A stretch of 39,293 nucleotides of DNA from BTRG01 sp036986275. GTDB lineage: Bacteria; Pseudomonadota; Gammaproteobacteria; Acidiferrobacterales; SZUA-150. Below the pieces are notes generated by a model that did not search any database, was not told the origin of the DNA, and saw only the letters and a program-made list of their open reading frames with translations. The position numbers and the translations under genes are program-made. The DNA lies in contig BTRG01000015.1 of the NCBI GenBank assembly GCA_036986275.1, forward strand, positions 1 to 39,293. Direction: 5' to 3'. Position 1 is the stretch's first letter. Each line of letters opens with the position of its first letter. Below, piece by piece: positions 25,160 to 39,016 of this stretch.

Positions 25160-25534
25160 CTAGGATTTAGGACGCTTGGCACCGTATTTGGACCTTGCCT
25201 GGCGCCGATCACTAACACCAGAGGTATCCAGAGAACCACGAATGGTGTGATAACGCACACCAGGTAAATCTTTCACACGACCACCGCGTATCAATACGAC
25301 TGAGTGCTCCTGAAGGTTATGCCCCTCACCACCAATATAAGTGGTCACTTCAAAACCATTGGTCAGTCGTACACGTGCCACTTTACGCAGAGCCGAATTT
25401 GGCTTCTTCGGTGTCGTCGTATACACACGGGTGCACACCCCGCGCTTCTGAGGACAAGCCTCCAGCGCCGGTACTGTCGATTTCTTCGTCTCCCGCTTAC
25501 GCGGTTTGCGGACCAATTGGTTAATCGTTGGCAT
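25160..25534 (-). CDS. rpsL: Ribosomal protein S12
   Basis: S12 monitors decoding at the A site. The 124-residue protein equals E. coli in length: MPTINQLVRKPRKRETKKSTVPALEACPQKRGVCTRVYTTTPKKPNSALRKVARVRL and GGRVKDLPGVRYHTIRG. The two lysines altered in streptomycin-resistant E. coli (in TPKKPNS and GRVKDLPG) are wild type. The Asp in VKDLPG is the methylthiolation site in E. coli. ATG at 25534 follows GGCTGGAGTG. Confidence 0.98.
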   Translation of the reverse strand: MPTINQLVRKPRKRETKKSTVPALEACPQKRGVCTRVYTTTPKKPNSALRKVARVRLTNGFEVTTYIGGEGHNLQEHSVVLIRGGRVKDLPGVRYHTIRGSLDTSGVSDRRQARSKYGAKRPKS

Positions 25535-25558
25535 TAATCACTCCAGCCAATAATAAAC

Positions 25559-25587
25559 GACAGGCCGGCACTGGGCTCTGGCCTGTC
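25559..25587 (-). promoter_or_regulatory. Hairpin in the rpsL leader
   Basis: GACAGGCC (25559-25566) and GGCCTGTC (25580-25587) form a perfect 8-bp stem with a 13-base loop. It starts about 6 bases after the predicted str start point and 25 bp before rpsL. On the minus strand it is followed by TCGTTTATTATTGG, a poor U-tract, so it could be a weak terminator or attenuator for transcripts from rpoC, or a 5'-end stabiliser of the str mRNA. Confidence 0.5.
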
Positions 25588-25599
25588 AAGTGGGGCGCG

Positions 25600-25628
25600 A
25601 TTCTAGGCACACACCCGTTTAGTGTCAA
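25600..25628 (-). promoter_or_regulatory. Strong sigma-70 promoter of the str genes
   Basis: On minus, a perfect -35 TTGACA (25623-25628) and a near-consensus -10 TAGAAT (25600-25605) are separated by exactly 17 bases, in the rpoC-rpsL gap. The expected start is near 25593. This is the best promoter in the window and would drive rpsL-rpsG-fusA-tuf and, by read-through, the S10, spc and alpha genes. A second TTGACA at 25584-25589 has no matching -10. Confidence 0.85.
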
Positions 25629-25645
25629 GCGTTAGCGGCCCGAAA

Positions 25646-29857
<4,212 letters not shown>

Positions 29858-29934
29858 TGTGCTCTCTCCTCAACTTGCCAACCGTCGTTGGCTAAAAACG
29901 ATGCCGCACCCGCAGCGGCCGCTCTATATCAGAA

Positions 29935-32900
29935 TCAATTCTGCTCCAGGTCGATATCTATACCCAGAGAACGAATTTCTTTCACCAAAACATTAAAGGA
30001 TTCCGGCATACCGGCCTCCATCCTATGGTCACCCTTGACGATGTTCTCGAACATACGGGTACGGCCCTGAACATCATCCGATTTCACCGTCAGCATTTCC
30101 TGCAAGGTATAGGAAGCGCCGTAGGCCTCAAGCGCCCACACTTCCATTTCACCGAAACGTTGACCACCGAATTGCGCCTTACCACCCAGGGGCTGCTGCG
30201 TCACCAGACTGTATGGACCGGTAGAACGGGCATGCATCTTGTCATCCACCAGGTGGTTGAGCTTGAGCATATACATGTAACCCACTGTCACGGGTCTATC
30301 GAAGGCTTCGCCGGTCCGACCGTCAAAGAGCTTGGACTGTCCTGTCTCGGACTGACCCGCCAACTTCAATAATTCCTTGATTTCCTCTTCGGTCGCACCA
30401 TCGAATACCGGTGTCGCTATCGGTACACCCCCTGTCAGATTACCTGCCAGTTCAACAATTTCATCATCGCTGAGTTCGGATAAGTCATCGATCTTGCCAC
30501 TACCCTTGTAGATCTTATCGAGAAAACGACGCAGTTCCGTCACCGCCGCCTGGGACTTGAGCATCTCGCCTATCTTTCTGCCCAAACCGGCAGCTGCCCA
30601 ACCCAGATGGGTTTCAAGCACCTGACCTACGTTCATGCGTGAAGGTACACCCAGCGGATTCAACACCACGTCTACCGGACGACCGTCTTCCATATAAGGC
30701 ATGTCTTCCACCGGGACGATGCGGGAAATCACACCCTTGTTACCATGACGACCGGCCATCTTGTCACCGGGTTGGAGCCTGCGTTTTACGGCGACATAAC
30801 ATTTCACCATCTTCAGTACACCTGGCGCCAGGTCATCACCGGAAGTCAATTTGACCTTCTTCTCGGCAAACTTGGTGTCAAAGCGCTCTTTTTGTTCTTT
30901 CAGATGGTTCCGTATCTGTTCCAGTGCCTGACTGGCATCTTCATTGTGCACGCGAATATCGAACCACTGATTACGATCCAGGCTGGAGAGATAAGTTCTG
31001 GTGATTTTGTCATCGGCCTTAAGGTCGTTTGGGCCACCATCGGCAATCTTGCCGGTGAGCATTTTCTCCAAACGCGCATAGGCATCATCTTCAACAATTC
31101 GGAATTGATCGTTCAGGTCTTTCTGTACCTGTGCCAGATCGTGCGTTTCATTGGCCTTGGCACGGGCGTCCTTTTCGACACCATCACGCGTAAAGACCTG
31201 CACATCGATCACCGTACCCGACATGCCGGAAGGCAGGCGCAGGGAGGTATCTTTAACATCCGAGGCCTTTTCGCCAAATATGGCGCGCAACAACTTCTCT
31301 TCCGGAGTCAGCTGGGTTTCACCCTTGGGCGTGATCTTGCCGACCAGGATATCGCCGGCCTTGACTTCAGCACCAATGTAAACAATACCGGACTCATCCA
31401 ACTTGCCCAGTGCGGCTTCACCGACATTGGGAATATCACGCGTGACTTCCTCGGAACCCAGCTTGGTATCGCGGGCAACGGTGGTCAGCTCTTCGATATG
31501 TATAGTGGTATAGATGTCTTCTTCCACCACGCGCTCGGAAATCAGGATGGAGTCTTCAAAGTTGTACCCATTCCAGGGCATAAACGCGACCAGGGCATTC
31601 CGTCCCAGCGCCAACTCACCCATATCCGTTGACGGACCATCGGCCAGCACATCATCCTTCTCAACCCTGTCGCCAACCTTCACCAGTGTGCGCTGGTTGA
31701 TGTTGGTGTTCTGGTTGGAACGTTGATATTTCACGAGATTATAAATATCGACACCGACTTCACCAGGGCCGGTCTCATTATCATGTACACGCACAACGAT
31801 ACGACTGGCATCACAGGAATCCACCACACCACCGCGCTTTGCAATAACTGTCACGCCGGAGTCCACTGCTACAATGCGTTCCATTCCGGTACCGACCAGC
31901 GGTTTTTCGGTGCGCAATGTGGGTACAGCCTGACGCTGCATGTTAGAGCCCATCAAGGCGCGGTTGGCATCATCGTGCTCCAGGAAAGGAATCAGCGATG
32001 CGGCGACTGACACGATTTGCGAAGGCGCCACATCGATATAATTCACCTGGTCCGGCGTGGTGAGCGTAAACTCATTCCTGTTGCGGCAGGACACCAGCTC
32101 GTCTTTAAGTTTACCCTTGGCATCCAGGGTGGCATTGGCCTGGGCAATCACATAAGTGCTTTCTTCAATGGCCGACAGATAATCAATGGTGTCAGTCACA
32201 ACACTCTTCTCAACCCGGCGATACGGTGTTTCCAGGAATCCATACTCATTGGTACGGGCAAACACGGCCAAGGAATTGATCAGGCCAATATTAGGCCCTT
32301 CGGGCGTTTCGATCGGACAGACTCGACCGTAATGGGTTGTATGCACGTCACGCACTTCAAAACCAGCGCGTTCACGCGTCAGTCCACCAGGGCCCAGGGC
32401 GGAGACGCGACGCTTGTGCGTCACTTCCGACAAGGGGTTGGTCTGATCCATAAACTGGCTTAACTGTGATGAACCAAAGAATTCCCTGATCACGGCTGAC
32501 ACCGGCTTGGCGTTAATCATTTCCTGAGGCATCAGACCTTCGCTCTCGGCCAACGTCAGACGTTCCTTGACGGCACGCTCAACACGCACCAGACCGATAC
32601 GGAACTGATTCTCCACCAACTCCCCGACAGAACGCACACGACGGTTACCCAGGTGATCGATGTCATCCACCTGACCCCTGCCGTTGCGCAAATCTATGAG
32701 CACTTTCATAACATCAATGATGTCTTCCTTGCTCAGTATGCCCGGGCCTTCATCGCTCTCACGGCCCAAACGGCGGTTGAATTTCATACGACCCACGGCA
32801 GACAGGTCATAACGATCCGGTGTGAAGAACAAATTGTTAAACAAGCCCTGCGCGGCATCCTTTGTCGGCGGCTCGCCGGGACGCATCATACGATAGATTT

Positions 32901-34014
32901 CTATCTGTGCCTCCAGGGCATCGCGACTGGGATCCAGGCGCAGCGTTTCTGAAATAAAGGGACCGGTATCCAGGTCATTCGTGTATATAGTTTCAATAGA
33001 TTTGATGCCAGCGCCTATCAGTTTCTCCAGCAATTCCTCCGTTAACACATCATTGGCTTCCGCTACCAGTTCACCGGTTTCGGTGTCGACGATTTCTTTT
33101 GCCAGGGAACGGCCCAGTATGAATTCTGAAGGCACGATGAGTTGTTTCATGCGTGATTTTTCGAGCTCACGCACATGACGCGCCGTGATACGACGTCCCT
33201 CTTCGACGATGATATCGCCTTTGGAATTCTTGATATCGAACTCAAGCTGCTGGCCACGCAGGCGTTCAGGCACGATGGCCATCTTGTTTTCTTTTTCCCC
33301 GATCTGGAAGGTATCCGTATCGAAGAAGATATCGAGTATCTCTTCTGTAGCCATGCCCAGGGCACGCAACAGTACGGTTGATGGCAGTTTGCGACGTCTA
33401 TCTATACGTACATACAAAAAGTCTTTTGGATCAAATTCGTAATCCAGCCAGGAACCACGGTAGGGGATAACCCTGGCCGAAAACAATAGCTTGCCAGAGG
33501 AATGGGTCTTGCCGTAATCATGTTCAAAGAACACGCCTGGTGAACGATGCAATTGGGAAACGACAACGCGCTCGGTACCATTAATTACAAAGGTACCGTT
33601 TTCAGTCATCAGCGGAATCTCGCCGAGGTAGACTTCCTGCTCCTTGATGTCACGAACAGTCTTGCTGCCAGTGGACTCGTCTTTCTCGAAGACGACCAGG
33701 TGTACCAGTACACGCAAGGGTGCGGAATAAATCAGGCCGCGTTGCTGACACTCTCTAACATCAAAGGCAGGCACACCCAGTCTATAACTGACAAATTCCA
33801 GGGCCGCATTGCCGTTATAGCTCTCAATAGGAAATACAGACTTGAATGCCGCTTGCAAGCCCTGATCGATGCGCTGCTCTGGTGGCGTATCAGCCTGCAG
33901 GAATTTATAAAATGACTCCTTCTGGATTCGCAGCAAGTTGGGTACACGCAGAATACCTGGACGTTTGCCAAAACTCTTGCGAATGCGCTTCTTCTCGGTA
34001 AATGAGTAACCCAT
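29935..34014 (-). CDS. rpoB: RNA polymerase beta subunit
   Basis: RpoB binds the nascent RNA and, with RpoC, forms the active site. The 1,359-residue protein (E. coli 1,342) starts MGYSFTEKKRIRKSFGKRPGIL. The rifampicin pocket FGSSQLSQFMDQTNPLSEVTHKRRVSALGPGGL has the normal Asp, His and Ser residues; the DQTNP Thr replaces the E. coli Asn but is not at a classical resistance position. VKCYVAVKRRLQPGDKMAGRHGNKG and the C-terminal GGQRFGEMEVWALEAYGA are also clear. ATG at 34014. Confidence 0.98.
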   Translation of the reverse strand: MGYSFTEKKRIRKSFGKRPGILRVPNLLRIQKESFYKFLQADTPPEQRIDQGLQAAFKSVFPIESYNGNAALEFVSYRLGVPAFDVRECQQRGLIYSAPLRVLVHLVVFEKDESTGSKTVRDIKEQEVYLGEIPLMTENGTFVINGTERVVVSQLHRSPGVFFEHDYGKTHSSGKLLFSARVIPYRGSWLDYEFDPKDFLYVRIDRRRKLPSTVLLRALGMATEEILDIFFDTDTFQIGEKENKMAIVPERLRGQQLEFDIKNSKGDIIVEEGRRITARHVRELEKSRMKQLIVPSEFILGRSLAKEIVDTETGELVAEANDVLTEELLEKLIGAGIKSIETIYTNDLDTGPFISETLRLDPSRDALEAQIEIYRMMRPGEPPTKDAAQGLFNNLFFTPDRYDLSAVGRMKFNRRLGRESDEGPGILSKEDIIDVMKVLIDLRNGRGQVDDIDHLGNRRVRSVGELVENQFRIGLVRVERAVKERLTLAESEGLMPQEMINAKPVSAVIREFFGSSQLSQFMDQTNPLSEVTHKRRVSALGPGGLTRERAGFEVRDVHTTHYGRVCPIETPEGPNIGLINSLAVFARTNEYGFLETPYRRVEKSVVTDTIDYLSAIEESTYVIAQANATLDAKGKLKDELVSCRNRNEFTLTTPDQVNYIDVAPSQIVSVAASLIPFLEHDDANRALMGSNMQRQAVPTLRTEKPLVGTGMERIVAVDSGVTVIAKRGGVVDSCDASRIVVRVHDNETGPGEVGVDIYNLVKYQRSNQNTNINQRTLVKVGDRVEKDDVLADGPSTDMGELALGRNALVAFMPWNGYNFEDSILISERVVEEDIYTTIHIEELTTVARDTKLGSEEVTRDIPNVGEAALGKLDESGIVYIGAEVKAGDILVGKITPKGETQLTPEEKLLRAIFGEKASDVKDTSLRLPSGMSGTVIDVQVFTRDGVEKDARAKANETHDLAQVQKDLNDQFRIVEDDAYARLEKMLTGKIADGGPNDLKADDKITRTYLSSLDRNQWFDIRVHNEDASQALEQIRNHLKEQKERFDTKFAEKKVKLTSGDDLAPGVLKMVKCYVAVKRRLQPGDKMAGRHGNKGVISRIVPVEDMPYMEDGRPVDVVLNPLGVPSRMNVGQVLETHLGWAAAGLGRKIGEMLKSQAAVTELRRFLDKIYKGSGKIDDLSELSDDEIVELAGNLTGGVPIATPVFDGATEEEIKELLKLAGQSETGQSKLFDGRTGEAFDRPVTVGYMYMLKLNHLVDDKMHARSTGPYSLVTQQPLGGKAQFGGQRFGEMEVWALEAYGASYTLQEMLTVKSDDVQGRTRMFENIVKGDHRMEAGMPESFNVLVKEIRSLGIDIDLEQN

Positions 34015-34182
34015 ATCTTCCTCAGCCCCTTAGTGTCACGATCGACTGGTTTAAACCAGCACAGAACGTCTGTTTACCTTTCCAAATCAAACAAGCAGGT
34101 ATAGGCCGACAACTGCCGTTGCCAGCCTGACCTACCGATAGCTGTACTCCGCAATCACGGAATAAGACTGTCATCAAGATGG
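34015..34182 (-). promoter_or_regulatory. rplL-rpoB spacer with hairpins
   Basis: The 168-bp spacer holds a perfect 14-base palindrome CTGGTTTAAACCAG at 34046-34059 and a small TCCG/CGGA stem near 34153-34166. In E. coli the equivalent spacer contains an attenuator and an RNase III site that lower rpoBC expression relative to rplJL. No U-tract is seen next to these stems and no promoter was recognised, so any attenuation or processing role is inferred. Confidence 0.4.
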
Positions 34183-34566
34183 TTACTTCAGCTCCACCTT
34201 GGCGCCAGCTTCTTCAAGCTGTTTCTTGATGTCTTCGGCTTCTGCCTTGGCGGCGCCTTCCTTAACGGTAGCCGGTGCGGACTCAACCATTTCCTTGGCC
34301 TCTTTCAGACCCAGGCTGGTGACAGCACGCACAGCCTTGATGACAGAAACCTTGTTGCCGCCAATGTCAGTCAATACAACATCGAACTCGTCCTTCTCTT
34401 CTGCGGCACCGGCATCGCCGGCACCGGCAACCGGTGCGGCGACAGCCACTGTGGCCGCCGCGGCGGAGACACCAAACTTATCTTCCATTTCCTTAATCAA
34501 CTCGGACAGCTCCAGCACGGACATGCTGGAAATTGTTTCGAGGATATCTTTTTTAGATGCAGCCAT
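34183..34566 (-). CDS. rplL: Ribosomal protein L7/L12
   Basis: L7/L12 forms the flexible stalk that recruits and activates translational GTPases. The 127-residue protein has the dimerisation helix (SSMSVLELSELIKEMEDKFGV), an Ala/Gly/Val-rich hinge (residues about 35-55) and the C-terminal domain EEKDEFDVVLTDIGGNKVSVIKAVRAVTSLGLKEAKEMVESAP with the GLKEAK factor-binding helix. ATG at 34566 follows AGGAGAATA. Confidence 0.98.
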   Translation of the reverse strand: MAASKKDILETISSMSVLELSELIKEMEDKFGVSAAAATVAVAAPVAGAGDAGAAEEKDEFDVVLTDIGGNKVSVIKAVRAVTSLGLKEAKEMVESAPATVKEGAAKAEAEDIKKQLEEAGAKVELK

Positions 34567-34601
34567 GATTATTCTCCTGAATAGTCTTTAAATTAAACCT
34601 G

Positions 34602-35126
34602 TTAAGCGGCCTCTTTGCTATCCCGCACCGCAGCCAGCGCACGCACAAAGCTGGTCGGAACCTCGTTGAGGGTCTGAACAAACTTCTGTACGGGCGCCTG
34701 CATGGTGGCAAGCAATATGGCAAGCAATTCTTCGCGACTTGGCAATTTTGCCAGGGTCTTGATCTCGGCTTCGGTCATCAGCTTACCGCTCATGGCGCCG
34801 GCTGTAACTTTCAGCAGATCATTATCCTTGGCAAATTCATCAAGCACCTTGGCAACGGCGGCAGGATCCGAAGAAACCGCCAGGGCCACCGGTCCGATAA
34901 ATGCATCTTTCATGCATTCAAATTCAGAACCTTCGACAGCCCGCTTTGCCAGGTTGTTCTTAACGACACGTAAATAGACGTTCGCTTCGTGCGCCTTGCG
35001 ACGCAGCTCGGTCATTTGTGACACCGTCAAGCCACGATACTCAGCCACAATAGCTGCCTGGGCATCAGAAATGGCTTCTGATACCTCGGCGACAACAGCC
35101 TTTTTCTGCTCTAGGCTCAGACTCAT
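34602..35126 (-). CDS. rplJ: Ribosomal protein L10
   Basis: L10 anchors L7/L12 dimers to the ribosome and, with L12, binds its own leader as a repressor in E. coli. The frame continues to a GTG at 35135, but the GGAGG at about 35135-35139 overlaps that codon and stands 8 bases before ATG 35126, which I choose (MSLSLEQKKAVVAEVSEAI, 174 residues). VYLRVVKNNLAKRAVEGSEFECMKDAFIGP is typical. E. coli is 165. A long structured leader precedes it. Confidence 0.97.
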   Translation of the reverse strand: MSLSLEQKKAVVAEVSEAISDAQAAIVAEYRGLTVSQMTELRRKAHEANVYLRVVKNNLAKRAVEGSEFECMKDAFIGPVALAVSSDPAAVAKVLDEFAKDNDLLKVTAGAMSGKLMTEAEIKTLAKLPSREELLAILLATMQAPVQKFVQTLNEVPTSFVRALAAVRDSKEAA

Positions 35127-35371
35127 ACGAGTCACCTCCGTTAATAAAACGGCGACCGATTCAGGAGCTCCTGTTTTCGATACACCGTCTGCGCGGGCCG
35201 ATCCCGTTACCCGGGGTCATTTAGGTATCAGAGTGGTGAACCCATGCTGATACACCTGCGGTCTTGGACTTCCCGCCGCCGTTTTATTGATCGAAACAAG
35301 TTTCGAAATAATCCGGCGACGGCCTTAAAGCAAACAGATCAAACCGCGACCTGCTGCCCTAATCTCTTGCT
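35127..35371 (-). promoter_or_regulatory. Structured rplJ leader, probable L10-L12 autoregulatory site
   Basis: The 245-bp rplA-rplJ gap contains several good hairpins. The largest pairs 35273-35281 with 35314-35322 (9 bp, one U-G pair) and encloses TCGAAA-CTTG-TTTCGA (35291-35306), a stem closed by a CUUG tetraloop. A GTATCAG/CTGATAC stem lies at 35225-35253, a CCCG/CGGG stem at 35203-35213 within 35200-35218, and the palindrome CAGGAGCTCCTG at 35162-35173, whose CUCC could pair with the rplJ Shine-Dalgarno. E. coli has its L10 leader in exactly this place. No good promoter was found in the gap. Confidence 0.65.
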
Positions 35372-36067
35372 CTATATATCCAGCGTTGCCCGGTCTATCG
35401 CAATACCGGGACCCATGGTGGTCGAGAGCGTTACTTTCTTGAAATACGTACCCTTGGCTGAGGCAGGTTTGGCCTTGGTCAAGGCCGCCAACAATGTTTG
35501 CAGATTTTCTTTCAATGCCGCGGGCTCAAAAGAGGCCTTACCTATAGAACAGTGAATAATACCGGCCTTATCGACGCGAAACTGCACCTGACCGGCCCGA
35601 GCATCTTCAACTGCCTTGGCGACATTCGGCGTCACTGTACCCACTTTAGGGTTGGGCATAAGTCCCCGTGGTCCTAGAATCTGGCCCAGTTGACCGACCA
35701 CTTTCATGGCATCCGGTGTGGCAATGGCGATATCAAAATCCATCTCACCCTTCTTGACCTTGTCGGCCAGATCATCAAAGCCGACAAGATCAGCGCCGGC
35801 GGCCTTGGCGGCATCGGCCTGTTCACCCTGGGCAAACACGGCGACACGCACCGTTTTGCCTGTTCCCCTGGGCATCACAGTGGCGCCACGTACGGCCTGG
35901 TCGGACTTGCGGGCATCGATACCGAGATTGACGGAGACATCGACCGATTCATCAAATTTGGCCATGGCGACAACTTTCATCAGACCCAGGGCATCATCAA
36001 TGGCGTAGAACTTGCCTGCCTCAATCTTTTCGGCAAGGACCTTGGCGCGCTTACTTAATTTAGCCAT
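35372..36067 (-). CDS. rplA: Ribosomal protein L1
   Basis: L1 forms the mobile stalk at the E site and represses the rplKA mRNA in E. coli. The 231-residue protein (E. coli 234) begins MAKLSKRAKVLAEKIEAGKFYAIDDALGLMK, with GTGKTVRVAVFAQGEQADAAKAAGAD, GQLGQILGPRGLMPNPKVGTVTPNV and RVDKAGIIHCSIGKASF. ATG at 36067, 2 bp after rplK. Confidence 0.98.
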   Translation of the reverse strand: MAKLSKRAKVLAEKIEAGKFYAIDDALGLMKVVAMAKFDESVDVSVNLGIDARKSDQAVRGATVMPRGTGKTVRVAVFAQGEQADAAKAAGADLVGFDDLADKVKKGEMDFDIAIATPDAMKVVGQLGQILGPRGLMPNPKVGTVTPNVAKAVEDARAGQVQFRVDKAGIIHCSIGKASFEPAALKENLQTLLAALTKAKPASAKGTYFKKVTLSTTMGPGIAIDRATLDI

Positions 36068-36069
36068 GC

Positions 36070-36501
36070 CTATACGCCCTCCGTTTCTATACCCATGCTG
36101 CGGGCACTGCCGGCAATAATCTTCACGGCGGCATCCATATCATTGGCATTCAAATCCGCCATCTTGGTTGTGGCAATCTCTTCCAACTGAGCGCGGCTCA
36201 CCTTGCCCACCTTATCGCTATGCGGTGTACCCGAACCCTTGGCCAGGCCAGCGGCCTTCTTCAATAACACGGAGGCCGGCGGAGTCTTGGTAATAAAAGT
36301 AAAACTCTTGTCGCTGAATACCGTGATCACCACGGGAATCGGCATACCCTTTTCCATGCCTTGGGTCTTGGCGTTAAATGCCTTACAGAATTCCATGATA
36401 TTCACGCCATGCTGACCCAGGGCCGGGCCAACCGGTGGGCTGGGGTTGGCTTCACCAGCCGGTACCTGAAGCTTGATATAAGCATCAATCTTTTTAGCCA
36501 T
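36070..36501 (-). CDS. rplK: Ribosomal protein L11
   Basis: L11 forms the base of the factor-binding stalk and is needed for RelA activation. The frame runs back to 36555, but the family start is ATG 36501 (MAKKIDAYIKLQVPAGEANPSPPVGPALGQHGVNIMEFCKAFN), preceded by TGGAGAG; this gives 143 residues (E. coli 142). The N-terminal thiostrepton-interacting proline region and the C-terminal RNA-binding domain are intact. Confidence 0.98.
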   Translation of the reverse strand: MAKKIDAYIKLQVPAGEANPSPPVGPALGQHGVNIMEFCKAFNAKTQGMEKGMPIPVVITVFSDKSFTFITKTPPASVLLKKAAGLAKGSGTPHSDKVGKVSRAQLEEIATTKMADLNANDMDAAVKIIAGSARSMGIETEGV

Positions 36502-36573
36502 TACAACTCTCCATTGGGTGCAAACGTTTCCGTCCCCATACAGCAGACAGAGCAACTCCCCGGTAATTAATAA

Positions 36574-37107
36574 TCAGGTCTTTTCGACCTGTGAAAAATC
36601 AAGCTCTACAGGTGTCATGCGCCCAAAAATAGACACCGATACCCGCAGTTTGTTCTTCTCGAAGTTCACGTCTTCGACCGTACCGTTGAAATCAGCAAAC
36701 GGACCATCGATCACGCGCACATCCTCACCCGCCGCAAAGGTAAACTTGGGCTTGGGCTTCTCGGCACCCTCTTGCACCTGGTGCAAGATAGTGGCTGCCT
36801 CCTTTTCGGTAATCGGCGCCGGCCGGTTGCCTGAGCCGCCAATAAATCCTGTCACCTTGGGCAAGCTGTTCACCAGATGCCAGGTTTCATCATTCATTTC
36901 CATCTTTACCAGCACATAGCCAGGAAAGAATTTACGCTGGGTGGTGCGCTTCTGACCACCCCTCATCTCCACAATCTCTTCCATGGGCACCAGGATGTCG
37001 TCGAATTGATCCTGCATGCCGGCATTGTTTACATGTTCTTGCAGCGAGCGCGCCACTTGCTTTTCAAAGCCGGAATAGGCGTGCACGACATACCACTGCT
37101 TTTCCAT
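36574..37107 (-). CDS. nusG: Transcription elongation factor NusG
   Basis: NusG binds RNA polymerase through its N-terminal domain and Rho or S10 through its C-terminal KOW domain. The 177-residue protein begins MEKQWYVVHAYSGFEKQVARSLQEHV and has RKFFPGYVLVKMEMNDETWHLVNSLPKVTGFIGG and the KOW segment FAAGEDVRVIDGPFADFNGTVEDVNFEKNKLRVSVSIFGR. E. coli is 181. Start ATG 37107, 14 bp after secE. Confidence 0.98.
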   Translation of the reverse strand: MEKQWYVVHAYSGFEKQVARSLQEHVNNAGMQDQFDDILVPMEEIVEMRGGQKRTTQRKFFPGYVLVKMEMNDETWHLVNSLPKVTGFIGGSGNRPAPITEKEAATILHQVQEGAEKPKPKFTFAAGEDVRVIDGPFADFNGTVEDVNFEKNKLRVSVSIFGRMTPVELDFSQVEKT

Positions 37108-37121
37108 AATCTCCCGGACCC

Positions 37122-37463
37122 CTATGTGGTTAACGCCTGGACGGCCTTATGCAGACCCCAGTCCACTATCCAAAGAAAAACAGCCACCAGCACCACAACG
37201 GCAAACACCACCAGGGTCACCTGTATGGTTTCCTTGCGCGTGGGCCATACCACTTTTCGACGCTCGGTATCCGCTGCCTTGAAAAAAATCCAAGCCGCCT
37301 TACCCTGGTCTGACTGCAACGCGACAATCATGGCAACCACAAACGCGCCGACAACAACGCCTATGCGAACCAGATCTGATTGCTCAGCCAGATAGTAATA
37401 CGCCGCGATACCGACTCCAAGAATCAGTACCGCTAACCACAGCTTCAATTTGTCCAAATTCAA
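37122..37463 (-). CDS. secE: Preprotein translocase subunit SecE
   Basis: SecE clamps SecY in the SecYEG channel. There are three predicted helices: LWLAVLILGVGIAAYYYLA, VRIGVVVGAFVVAMIVAL and TLVVFAVVVLVAVFLWIVDW. The conserved amphipathic segment ERRKVVWPTRKETIQV lies before the last helix, as in E. coli (three helices, 127 residues). The frame runs into the tRNA-Trp gene up to 37514, which cannot be the start. No ATG or GTG lies between the tRNA and the first helix, so a TTG is required. I prefer 37463, because AAAGGG stands 6 bases before it; 37469, 37457 and 37448 are alternatives. About 113 residues result. Confidence 0.9.
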   Translation of the reverse strand: MNLDKLKLWLAVLILGVGIAAYYYLAEQSDLVRIGVVVGAFVVAMIVALQSDQGKAAWIFFKAADTERRKVVWPTRKETIQVTLVVFAVVVLVAVFLWIVDWGLHKAVQALTT

Positions 37464-37484
37464 CGTCAACCCTTTGCCGCTAAG

Positions 37485-37560
<76 letters not shown>

Positions 37561-37633
37561 ATATAAACAGTTGCTAGTTGCTAGTTTCGAGTGGCGAGTA
37601 AAATACAAAACCCTACTTATTGCTCGTCCCTCA

Positions 37634-37666
37634 TTACTCAATAATCTTCGACACTACACCGGCACC
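37634..37666 (-). pseudogene. Duplicated tail fragment of tuf
   Basis: These 33 bases encode the last 10 codons and stop of EF-Tu (GAGVVSKIIE then TAA), with one Val to Ile change relative to the intact gene, which ends GAGVVSKVIE. There is no start and no remaining gene. It lies downstream of the complete tuf and is best read as a duplication or recombination remnant rather than a gene. Confidence 0.85.
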
Positions 37667-37733
37667 AAATATAACAGTTGCTAGTTTCGAGTTTCGAGTA
37701 AAATACAAAACCCTGCTGCTTGCTCGTCCCTTG

Positions 37734-38924
<1,191 letters not shown>

Positions 38925-38941
38925 CTTGGGTGCCTCGTTCA

Positions 38942-38976
38942 AGTTTCTAGTTACCAGTATCCAGGAGCTAGTAAAA
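38942..38976. repeat. Heptamer repeat array upstream of tuf
   Basis: Five consecutive 7-base units on plus: AGTTTCT, AGTTACC, AGTATCC, AGGAGCT, AGTAAAA. They follow the same AGTNNCN rule, and end in the same AGTAAAA, as the arrays downstream of tuf at 37569-37603 and 37676-37703. They lie 18 bp upstream of the tuf start codon. Confidence 0.75.
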
Positions 38977-38986
38977 TTTCTCTTTA

Positions 38987-39016
38987 TCTATAGCTTCCCG
39001 CTGCGTAACACAGTAA
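38987..39016 (-). promoter_or_regulatory. Weak sigma-70 promoter candidate for tuf
   Basis: On minus, TTACTG (39011-39016) and TATAGA (38987-38992) are separated by 18 bases. This is a poor match and tuf may instead be read from a promoter upstream of the tRNA genes, as in E. coli. Confidence 0.25.

Noticed and set aside
29858..29934. Promoter or terminator between rpoB and rpoC
   Set aside because: The 77-bp gap shows no -35/-10 pair with correct spacing and no stem with U-tract; ordinary intra-operon spacing.
32340..32500. Rifampicin-resistance change in rpoB (Thr in DQTNP)
   Set aside because: The classical resistance positions have the normal residues; the Thr is probably natural variation.
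36502..36555. Longer rplK reading from 36555
   Set aside because: The extra N-terminal residues (MLCLLYGDGNVCTQWRVV) have no counterpart in L11; ATG 36501 has a ribosome binding site.
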